DNA from: an uncultured Alistipes sp.
Lineage (GTDB): Bacteria; Bacteroidota; Bacteroidia; Bacteroidales; Rikenellaceae
Length of the DNA: 63,722 bases
Direction: 5' to 3'
Assembly (NCBI RefSeq): GCF_949296715.1
Contig: NZ_CASFQD010000053.1
Location: forward strand, 1 to 63,722
Under the pieces are notes generated by a model. That model was not told the DNA's origin. It saw only the letters and a program-made list of their open reading frames with translations, and did no database searches. Both the position numbers and the translations under genes were made by a program. This document shows positions 1 through 6,763 of the stretch, one piece after another. The number at the start of each line of letters is the position of its first letter. The first letter of the stretch is position 1.

Positions 1-1
1 A

Positions 2-76
2 CAACATTTTAAGGACTTCGTAAAGTGGTATCTTTTTCTGAATAGCAATGATGGAATTATTATGAAAAACAAATGA
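2..76 (+). CDS. C-terminal tail of a probable transposase (5' end outside window)
   Basis: An open frame enters from the left edge and ends at a TGA at 74-76, giving 24 residues ending ...NDGIIMKNK. The stop lies inside the 5' arm of a terminator-like hairpin and 41 bp before a terminal inverted repeat, which is typical of a transposase end. The family is not identifiable from this fragment. The matching start of such a gene is seen at 63698. Confidence 0.4.
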   Translation, partial: QHFKDFVKWYLFLNSNDGIIMKNK

Positions 77-105
77 CCAGAATCATACGATTCTGGTCAT
101 TTGTT
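68..105 (+). terminator. Hairpin overlapping the IS gene stop
   Basis: A perfect 17-bp stem (68-84 with 89-105) with loop ATAC. It contains the stop codon of the partial frame. It probably ends transposase transcription or blocks read-through from outside the IS. Confidence 0.6.
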
Positions 106-116
106 CTAATATAATA

Positions 117-142
117 CCAACCAATTTTGGCATCATTACCTT
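117..142. repeat. IS terminal inverted repeat, copy 1
   Basis: The reverse complement begins AAGGTAATGATGCC and is identical over 26 bp to 63583-63608. The two copies point inward from the two window ends, as the ends of two copies of one IS would. Confidence 0.7.
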
Positions 143-228
143 ACTTTTTACCTTTCACTTCTCACTTTCACTTTTCGCCCTCTCCCGCACCTTTTACCTT
201 TTACCTTTCACTTTTCACTTTTCACCTT
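143..228. repeat. Heptanucleotide-like simple repeat (CACTTTT/ACCTTTT)
   Basis: Pyrimidine-rich degenerate units such as CACTTTT and ACCTTTT run from the IS tip into the 3' end of the GH65 gene. Positions 208-228 encode the last six residues (KVKSEK) and the stop of that protein, so a change in repeat number would change its C-terminus. Confidence 0.7.
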
Positions 229-2319
229 AATAAAGGTTTTGTGCGGCGTGCGGATTTCGAGGTGCGTCCAGCCGGGCGGCAGCACGGCGGCATCGAGCTG
301 CACCACTCCGTCGGGGGTGATCTCCAGCCCGCCGAAGCCGAACATCACGGCCTGCAGCAGGCCGCCCGCTCCGGTCATGAAATAGAGATTGCCGCTCGTA
401 GCCGTCTCGGCGAAGGCCCCGAAGGGCGGCCGGAGGTTGGGCCGGTAGGCGCGGCGGAACATCTCGGCGGCCCGCCCGGCCATCCCCAGCCGCGCATACT
501 GCACGGCAAAGACCGAGTAGCTCATCGCGGGACCGTTCTGCGGGTCGATGCGGTGCTCGTAGTAGGCCAGGTCGCGCAGCAGCGCTTCGCGGTCGGTGAC
601 GATCCCGAGCGGATAGCCCAGCAGGTTGGCATCCGCCTGCTTGATCTGCTCGCCCGCGTAGGCGGCATGCTCGCGCGTCACCCCGTCGTCAAAACGCAGG
701 ATGCGCAGCCCGGCGGCGATTTCGCGCCATGCGGGATCGGGCTCCTCGCCGCACAGCTCGGCCGCGGCAGCTGCATACTCCAGCGCCCGGCGCACGGCCC
801 CGTTCGTGAAGGCGTTGTCCGTAACGCCCACGGCGTATTCGTTGGCGCCGATGACGTTGCGGATCGAGTAGCTGCCGTCGCCGTTCGGTGTCACACGGTC
901 GCACCAGAAACGGGCCACCTCGTGCAGCAGCGGCCACCCCTCGCGGCGCAGCCACGTCCGATCGTGCGTCACGCAGTAGTAGTTCCAGCAGGCGATGGCC
1001 ACATCCGCCGTCACGTGGTGCTCGAGCGGCCCCGTCAGGGCGAAGGTCGGCGTGCACTCCTCGCCGCGGTCGTCCCCCTCCCAGGGAAACATCGCGCCCC
1101 GGTAGCCGTGGACATAGGCCCGGCGCCGCGCGGCCGGCAGCCCGTCGACGCGGTAGTCGAGCATGCCGCGCGCCAGCTCGGGATGCAGCACCAGCAGCGG
1201 CGGATACATCCACAGCTCGGCATCCCAGAAGATGTGGCCGTTGTAGACGCCGCGGGCCGAGAGGCCCATCGGCGGGATACTGCGGCGGCTCCCCTCGCGG
1301 ATCGAGCCGTAGAGGTTGTAGAGGGCGAAGCGCACGTCCAGCTGCGCCCCGGGGTCGCCCCCGATCACAATGTCGCCGCGCCACAGCTCCGCCCAGAGAC
1401 GCTCGTGCGCCGCAACGAGCGCCGCACGCCCCTCGCGGGCGGCGTAGATCGCCTGCCGCTCCGCCTCGTTCCACGGATCGGCAAATGAAGCCGTCGTGCA
1501 GACCGTTCCCACGAGGGCAAGCGTCACCCGCTCGCCGCGCCGCAGTGCGATGCGCACCTCGCCGGGCCGCTCCTGCACGCAGGGTGCCTCGCAGAGAAAG
1601 GTCGACGAGGCGGCCACGTGGTCGCGCCCGCCGTTGTAGCTGCCCGACGAGCCCGTGGCGACGATCCGGCGGCCGTCGTCGCAGAAGACCGTGCGCGCGG
1701 AGTGCGTCGTGTCGGCAAAGTCCGCAGGGATCATGTGGCGGTTCACCAGGCGCAGGTCGACGTCGCGCGCGGCCGTCACCTCGACCTCCGCCATCAGGGC
1801 GCAGGGCATGTTGCGCAGGGCCCGGACGGCGTACCGCACGGTGACCGGCCCCGTCTCGAAGCGCGTCTCGTGCACGGCGCGCCGCAGGTCGATCCACTGC
1901 GCACGCTGCCGGACATCGGCGGCCTCCACGCGGCGGCCGCCGATCTCGAGCTCCAGCCCGAGCGGATTGATTCCCTCCAGCACGCGGCACACCGAGCCGT
2001 GCGTGCCCGCCTCGTAGGCGGCACCCAGCACAACGGGGCCGAACGCAAAGGGATCGCGCCCGACGGTCATGCCCACCTCGCCGTTGGCCACCGCCACCGG
2101 GTAGTAGGCCGCCGCGGTGTCGCGCGCCCGGAGGATCCACCCCTCGTCGCAGGCCGCGGGCGTCCGTTCCCGGTCATCCGCCGCAGCGAACTGCTCCCGG
2201 CCCGCTGCCACCGACACCCGCTCGCAGCCGTGCGCCGCAGAGGTCCGGGGCCCGGCCTGCACCGCCGTCACGGCAGGTGCGAGGACCGCCAGCCAGAGGA
2301 TGATTCCGCGCCGTATCAT
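208..2319 (-). CDS. GH65-family glycoside hydrolase, periplasmic
   Basis: 703 residues with an N-terminal signal peptide (about 1-22). A GH65-type N-terminal beta-sandwich is followed by an (alpha/alpha)6 barrel. Barrel hallmarks are FWDAELWM (364-371), YRGAMFPWE (about 406-414), GANEYAVGVTDN with the likely general acid Glu494, and EQIKQAD (557-563). GH65 enzymes cleave or phosphorolyse alpha-glucosides such as trehalose, kojibiose or glucosyl-galactose; the YRGAMFPWE type resembles the eukaryotic hydroxylysine-glucoside hydrolase group, so a hydrolase is more likely than a phosphorylase. It is the last gene of an operon after GH20 and GH97 and starts 4 bp after the GH97 stop. Its last six codons lie in a simple repeat. 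Confidence 0.85.
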   Translation of the reverse strand: MIRRGIILWLAVLAPAVTAVQAGPRTSAAHGCERVSVAAGREQFAAADDRERTPAACDEGWILRARDTAAAYYPVAVANGEVGMTVGRDPFAFGPVVLGAAYEAGTHGSVCRVLEGINPLGLELEIGGRRVEAADVRQRAQWIDLRRAVHETRFETGPVTVRYAVRALRNMPCALMAEVEVTAARDVDLRLVNRHMIPADFADTTHSARTVFCDDGRRIVATGSSGSYNGGRDHVAASSTFLCEAPCVQERPGEVRIALRRGERVTLALVGTVCTTASFADPWNEAERQAIYAAREGRAALVAAHERLWAELWRGDIVIGGDPGAQLDVRFALYNLYGSIREGSRRSIPPMGLSARGVYNGHIFWDAELWMYPPLLVLHPELARGMLDYRVDGLPAARRRAYVHGYRGAMFPWEGDDRGEECTPTFALTGPLEHHVTADVAIACWNYYCVTHDRTWLRREGWPLLHEVARFWCDRVTPNGDGSYSIRNVIGANEYAVGVTDNAFTNGAVRRALEYAAAAAELCGEEPDPAWREIAAGLRILRFDDGVTREHAAYAGEQIKQADANLLGYPLGIVTDREALLRDLAYYEHRIDPQNGPAMSYSVFAVQYARLGMAGRAAEMFRRAYRPNLRPPFGAFAETATSGNLYFMTGAGGLLQAVMFGFGGLEITPDGVVQLDAAVLPPGWTHLEIRTPHKTFIKVKSEK

Positions 2320-2323
2320 GCCG

Positions 2324-4333
2324 TTATTCGTATTGCGGGATGAAGGTCACGGCCTGCCCGCCGCGCGCCGCCATGACGATTTCGAGCGTGTCGTCCGCCG
2401 TCACCGTGCGCTCCTCGATGCGGTAGGCCTCGGGGTTCTCGGCCGAGTCGGCGGCATCGGCATAAATCGTCGCCGTGTAGCGCACGCCGGGCTGCAGGAA
2501 GCCGAGCGGCTGCGTCAGCGTGCGCGCCTCGCCGTTCGTGCCGGCGCCGAGGAAGAAGCGCTCGCCCGCACGACGTGCCACGACGATATAGTCGCCGATC
2601 TCGCCCTGCAGCGCCTCGGACCAGTCGCAGTCGGCGTCGAAGTCGCGGAAGAAGCGGAAGGCCGGATGCCCCTCGTAGTTCTCTATCAGGTCGGCGGCCA
2701 TCTGCAGCGGCGAGTAGATGATGACCCAGTTGGCAATCTGGCGCGCGAGCGTCGTCTTGATGCAGCAGTCGCCGTTGGGGCCGTTCCACTCGATGCGTCC
2801 CTTGTCGGCCTTCGCGCGCGAGTAGTCGATATCGAAGATGCCCGGCGTGTAGTCCATCGGGCCGCTCAACAGCCGCACGAAGGGCAGCGTGCAGAGGTAC
2901 TCGGCCGAGTTGCCCTCCGACCAGGCGTTCCACTCCATGCCGCGGGCCCCCTCGCGCGTCATCATGTTGGGCCACGTGCGGCGGATGCCGGTCTCCTTGA
3001 TCGGCTCGTGCACGTCGAGCATGATGCCGTAGCGGGCCGCCGTCTCGACGACGCGCTGGTAGTGCTGCACGCCGTACTGCGAATGGTGGAGGTAACCGCC
3101 CTTGAAGCCTCCGGCGTAACCCGTCTTGAGGGTGCGGATGCCCAGCTCGGCGTAGCGCTGCATGGCTTTCTCCATCTGCCGCTCGAATTCGGGGATGTTG
3201 CCGCCCGTCTCGGCGTGCATCCACAGCTCGACACCCCGCTCGCGGGCGTAGGCAGCGATGCGCTCCAGATCAAAGTCGGCATAGGGCTCGACGTAGTCGA
3301 AGTGCTGGTTGCCGCCCCAGTTCTCCCAGCCCTTGTTCCACCCCTCGAACAGCACGCCCTGGATGTTGTTGTCGGCCGCGAAGTCGATGTGCCGCAGGGC
3401 ATTGGCCGTCGTGGCGCCGTGGCGCGGCCCCATCGTCCAGACCTGCGTGCCGAGGTGCATGCCCCACCAGACGCCGACATACTTCTGCGGGGTGATCCAC
3501 GACGTGTCGGCGATCTTCGAGGGTTCGTTCAGGTTGAGAATCAGCGCCGAGTTGATGAGGTCGACGGCCCGGCGGCCGATCTGCACCGTGCGCCACGGCG
3601 TGGTGAACGTCACCGGGACGTAAGCCTTCACGCCGTCGGGCAGCGGCGCCAGGTCGGCCTTCAGCACCCCGGCCGAGTCGCGCCGCAGCACCATCTCGGG
3701 GTAGTCGTACAGAGCCGCCTCGTGCACCGAGCCGTAGAGACCCGCCGCCGTGCGGAACGTAAAGGGGGTGTTGGCGTCGGCAACCTCCGCGACGGGCAGC
3801 TCGCGATACTGAAGCTCGTAGGTCTCGAAGTTGCCCGGAATGGACCACGACTGCGTGCCGGGCTCGTCGGCGAAGCGGAACTCGGTCAGCTCGTCCGTCA
3901 CCGCGAGGGTGTCGCACCCCGCGACGCGCCACTCGTAGCGGAACGCCACGCCGTCGTCGAAGGCCCGGGCGCGGAGCGTGAGGGCCACGTCGCCGGCGCC
4001 GCGCAGCGTGACGGCCATCTCGTTGCAGTGGTTGCGCACGAGTTTGTTCTCGCCCCAGGGCTGCGTCCACTCCTCGTCGAAGGAGCTGTGGCGCACGGAG
4101 GCGATCCGCGTGCCGGCGATGAGCGCCTCGCGCGTCTGAACCCCCAGCCGCGAGGGGAGCAGCAGCGGCTCTCCGTCGACCTCGACGGACCATGTCGGGC
4201 CGTCGGCATCGGCGGCGACACTCAGGGTGATGCGCCCGTCGGGCGAGGTCACCACGGGCCGTTCACCGCACGCGGAGCAGAACAAGAGAGCGCACAGGGA
4301 CGCCAGCAAAGCGAAAAGAGAGATACGTTTCAT
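2324..4333 (-). CDS. GH97-family glycoside hydrolase (SusB-like), lipoprotein or exported
   Basis: 669 residues. The N-terminus has a hydrophobic segment ending LLFCSAC, so Cys22 may be lipidated, although the lipobox is imperfect. The N-terminal beta-supersandwich and TIM barrel of GH97 are recognisable from the GMHLGTQVW segment, GVLFEGWNKGWENW, LKTGYAGGF and WNAWSEGNSAEY. GH97 enzymes are Ca2+-dependent alpha-glucosidases or alpha-galactosidases. The Gly in KTGY, where retaining members carry a nucleophilic Asp, would favour the inverting, SusB-like alpha-glucosidase mode; this is inference. The gene lies 42 bp after GH20 and 4 bp before GH65, giving a three-gene operon. Confidence 0.88.
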   Translation of the reverse strand: MKRISLFALLASLCALLFCSACGERPVVTSPDGRITLSVAADADGPTWSVEVDGEPLLLPSRLGVQTREALIAGTRIASVRHSSFDEEWTQPWGENKLVRNHCNEMAVTLRGAGDVALTLRARAFDDGVAFRYEWRVAGCDTLAVTDELTEFRFADEPGTQSWSIPGNFETYELQYRELPVAEVADANTPFTFRTAAGLYGSVHEAALYDYPEMVLRRDSAGVLKADLAPLPDGVKAYVPVTFTTPWRTVQIGRRAVDLINSALILNLNEPSKIADTSWITPQKYVGVWWGMHLGTQVWTMGPRHGATTANALRHIDFAADNNIQGVLFEGWNKGWENWGGNQHFDYVEPYADFDLERIAAYARERGVELWMHAETGGNIPEFERQMEKAMQRYAELGIRTLKTGYAGGFKGGYLHHSQYGVQHYQRVVETAARYGIMLDVHEPIKETGIRRTWPNMMTREGARGMEWNAWSEGNSAEYLCTLPFVRLLSGPMDYTPGIFDIDYSRAKADKGRIEWNGPNGDCCIKTTLARQIANWVIIYSPLQMAADLIENYEGHPAFRFFRDFDADCDWSEALQGEIGDYIVVARRAGERFFLGAGTNGEARTLTQPLGFLQPGVRYTATIYADAADSAENPEAYRIEERTVTADDTLEIVMAARGGQAVTFIPQYE

Positions 4334-4375
4334 ACGGATGGTCTAATTTGCGTTTTTTTGCACGAGTTGTCGGAA

Positions 4376-5953
4376 TTATTCGTCCGTGCGGTCGAAGAAG
4401 TAGGGCGCACAGCGGTAGCCGCACCGCTCATAGAGCCGGCGCAGCTCCCCGAGCCGCACGCGGAAGCTCTCCATGTCGCGCCGGTCGCAGGCCCAGCCCA
4501 CCTCGGCGAGGGCCGCCAGGCGCGGCAGCAACATGTGCTGCAGATGCGCCATGCCGGCGACGTATTCGGTCCAGAGGTTGGCCTGCACACCGAGGATGAA
4601 GGGGCGCTCGGCCTCGGTCAACTGGTCATAGGGGTCCAGCGCATAGACCTTCCCGACGGAGACGTAGCCGCCGATGCCCCACGGCTCCTGCCGCGGGTCC
4701 TTCGTCTGGTAGTAGTCGAAGTAGCAGTGCGTGTTGGGGGTCATGATGGCGTGGTTCTCGGCCCGGGCGGCGGCAATACCGCCCGCGGCGCCGCGCCACG
4801 ACATGATCGTCGCGCTCTGCGAGATGCCCCCTTCGAGAATCTCGTCCCAGCCGATCAGACGGCGGCCGTGGGCGTTGAGCCACCGCTCGATGCGGTGGAT
4901 GAAGTAGCTCTGCAACTCGTTTTCGTCGCGCAGCCCCTCCTCGCGGATGCGGCGCTGGCACTCCGGACAGCGCTTCCAGTTCTCCTTCGGGCACTCGTCG
5001 CCGCCGACATGGATGTACTCCGAGGGGAAGAGCGCGATCACCTCGTCCAGCACCTCCTCCATGAACTCGAAGGTCGTGTCGCGCCCAGCGCAGAAGACCT
5101 CGGGGAAGACACCCCACAGCGTCTGCACCTTGTATCCCTCACCGGCACACCCGAGCCAGGGATACGACGCCAGCGCCGCGGAGGCGTGGCCCGGCATCTC
5201 GATCTCGGGCACCACGGTGATGAAGCGCTCGGCGGCGTAGGCCACCACGTCGCGCACCTGCCTCTGCGTGTAGTAACCGCCGTAGGGCTTGCCGTCGCAG
5301 GCCGCCGAGTTGTTGCCGAGCACCGTCTCCGCGCGGTGCGCACCGACGCGCGTCAGCTCGGGGTAACGGAGAATCTCGATGCGCCACCCCTGGTCGTCGG
5401 TCAGGTGCCAGTGGAAGCGGTTGATCTTGTGCAGGGCGAGGATGTCGATGAAGGTCTTGACCTCGTCGACCGTGAAGAAGTGGCGGCAGCAGTCGAGCAT
5501 CGTGCCGCGGTAGGCGAACGTCGGTTCGTCCTCGATGTGCAGCGCCGGAAGCGCCGCGCCGTACTGGGAGACAAGCTGCCGCAGGCTCTGCAGACCGTAG
5601 AAGACCCCGGCCTCCGTGCCGCCCTCGACCAGAAGGCCGTCGGGACCGACCGTAAGCCGGTAGGCCTCGGCACCGAGCGCCGGATCGAGCGTCAGGCGCA
5701 GCGGGCCGTCGCTCTCCGCCACGGCGAGCCGCAGCCCCGCCTCGCGCTCCATCCACTGTGCAAACTGCTCCGCCACACGGAACAGCACGACGTTGTCCGC
5801 CGGGACGGAGATTCGCACGCCGTCGGTCAGCTGCAGGCCTTCGCCCCCGTCACAGACGGCAAGCCGCGGTTGCGGCACGACGGCCGGCTGTGCGGCCGCA
5901 AAGGCTCCGGCAGCCGACAGCGCCGCGAGCACAAGAAGGATCGTTTTTTTCAT
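4376..5953 (-). CDS. Beta-N-acetylhexosaminidase, GH20
   Basis: 525 residues with a signal peptide (about 1-21, ending AFAAAQ). A GH20b-type N-terminal domain (about 25-145) precedes the TIM barrel. The barrel shows RGTMLDCCRHFF, HWHLTDDQGW (181-190), PEIEMPGH (249-256) and the catalytic pair Asp319-Glu320 in HVGGDE (315-320). The enzyme removes terminal GlcNAc or GalNAc from glycans by substrate-assisted catalysis in the periplasm. It is the first gene of the GH20-GH97-GH65 operon and has a good promoter at 6039-6069. Together the enzymes point to host glycan or glycoconjugate use. Confidence 0.93.
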   Translation of the reverse strand: MKKTILLVLAALSAAGAFAAAQPAVVPQPRLAVCDGGEGLQLTDGVRISVPADNVVLFRVAEQFAQWMEREAGLRLAVAESDGPLRLTLDPALGAEAYRLTVGPDGLLVEGGTEAGVFYGLQSLRQLVSQYGAALPALHIEDEPTFAYRGTMLDCCRHFFTVDEVKTFIDILALHKINRFHWHLTDDQGWRIEILRYPELTRVGAHRAETVLGNNSAACDGKPYGGYYTQRQVRDVVAYAAERFITVVPEIEMPGHASAALASYPWLGCAGEGYKVQTLWGVFPEVFCAGRDTTFEFMEEVLDEVIALFPSEYIHVGGDECPKENWKRCPECQRRIREEGLRDENELQSYFIHRIERWLNAHGRRLIGWDEILEGGISQSATIMSWRGAAGGIAAARAENHAIMTPNTHCYFDYYQTKDPRQEPWGIGGYVSVGKVYALDPYDQLTEAERPFILGVQANLWTEYVAGMAHLQHMLLPRLAALAEVGWACDRRDMESFRVRLGELRRLYERCGYRCAPYFFDRTDE

Positions 5954-6038
5954 AGGTAACCGTTTGATTGTTTATCTGTCTGTTCTGCATTTCACGAAGC
6001 GCCACGGGGTCCGCGCATGCAAGCCGCCGGACCAACGA

Positions 6039-6069
6039 CGAATTTAGCGATTTTTTTCTTCATTTGCAA
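6039..6069 (-). promoter_or_regulatory. Promoter of the GH20-GH97-GH65 operon
   Basis: On the minus strand, TTGC (6069-6066), 19 bp, then TAAATTCG (6046-6039). This is close to the Bacteroidetes -33 TTTG / -7 TAnnTTTG consensus and lies 86 bp before the GH20 start. Confidence 0.55.
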
Positions 6070-6189
6070 CCGGGCAGCCCACCATACGGCACAAAACAGA
6101 CGGGAACACGGGCAATCCGTCCGCCCTCCCCGCCCCGGCACCGCCCGGTTCCCGGCAGCGGCATCCCGTCCCGCGTGCAAATCCCGCCT

Positions 6190-6225
6190 CCCGGCGGAGC
6201 ACCCGGCCGGGCCTTTTATTTTTTT
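6190..6225 (+). terminator. Terminator-like hairpin with a T-rich tail, no obvious upstream gene
   Basis: A short CCCGG/CCGGG stem (6190-6194 with 6207-6211) is followed by CCTTTTATTTTTTTT. It faces plus-strand transcription, but the upstream gene is on the minus strand. It may insulate the blaI promoter or end a short unannotated transcript. Confidence 0.35.
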
Positions 6226-6248
6226 TCTACTATTTTTTTCGAAGAAAA

Positions 6249-6280
6249 TTTGCATTACTAAAAAATTAGTAGTATACTTG
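6249..6280 (+). promoter_or_regulatory. blaI-blaR1 promoter with embedded operator dyad
   Basis: TTTG at 6249-6252, a 20-bp spacer, then TATACTTG at 6273-6280. The spacer holds a perfect dyad, TACTAA-N4-TTAGTA (6256-6271). The downstream gene is a BlaI-type repressor, so this is probably its own operator: bound repressor would block both promoter elements. Confidence 0.6.
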
Positions 6281-6373
6281 CATTGCGGGAGCAGGTTTTC
6301 GCCGCCCGGCATTCCCACTGTGGAGCGGCATCCCGGACACGAAGAGACGCAACAAACGAAAACAGATACGACC

Positions 6374-6751
6374 ATGAACGAAAAGCAACCCACGGCCCTG
6401 ACACGCGGCGAGGAGGAGATCATGCAGATACTCTGGCGGCTCGGCAACGCCGTCGTCAACGACATCATCGCCTCGACGGAGGAACCGCACCCGAAATACA
6501 CGACGGTGGCCACCTTCCTGAAGATTCTCGAAAACAAGGGCTTCGTCCGCCACACGAGCGAGGGCAAGAGCCACCGCTACTGGCCCGCCGTAAGCAAGGA
6601 GGAGTACGCCCGCAGCGTCATGTCGACGATGCTCGACTCCTACTTCGACGGCTCGCTCGTCCAGCTTGTGTCGTTCTTCTCGCGCCACGAGCAGCTCTCG
6701 GCCCGCGAAATGGACGAGATTCTCGAAATCATGCGCCAGGCCGGCAAATAA
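6374..6751 (+). CDS. BlaI/MecI-family transcriptional repressor
   Basis: 125 residues, the usual length of the family. The N-terminal winged helix spans about residues 8-75 (ALTRGEEEIMQILW, TVATFLKILENKGFVRH). The C-terminal dimerisation helices end in LSAREMDEILEIMRQ. BlaI-type repressors bind dyads as dimers and are inactivated by proteolysis triggered by the partner M56 sensor. The ATG at 6374 was chosen because the family begins just before this helix; upstream in-frame sequence is non-coding in character. The stop is 12 bp before the sensor gene, so the two form an operon. The inducing signal is unknown and need not be a beta-lactam. Confidence 0.9.
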   Translation: MNEKQPTALTRGEEEIMQILWRLGNAVVNDIIASTEEPHPKYTTVATFLKILENKGFVRHTSEGKSHRYWPAVSKEEYARSVMSTMLDSYFDGSLVQLVSFFSRHEQLSAREMDEILEIMRQAGK

Positions 6752-6763
6752 TCCCGCAGCACC

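Larger units (their letters stand above)
1..142 (+). mobile_element. Right end of an insertion sequence (partial)
   Basis: AT-rich DNA unlike the GC-rich neighbours. It holds the 3' end of a coding frame (2-76), a strong hairpin (68-105) and, at 117-142, a 26-bp sequence that recurs in inverse orientation at 63583-63608. This is the layout expected for the inner terminal inverted repeat of two copies of one IS flanking the window. The IS family cannot be named from this little sequence. Confidence 0.6.
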
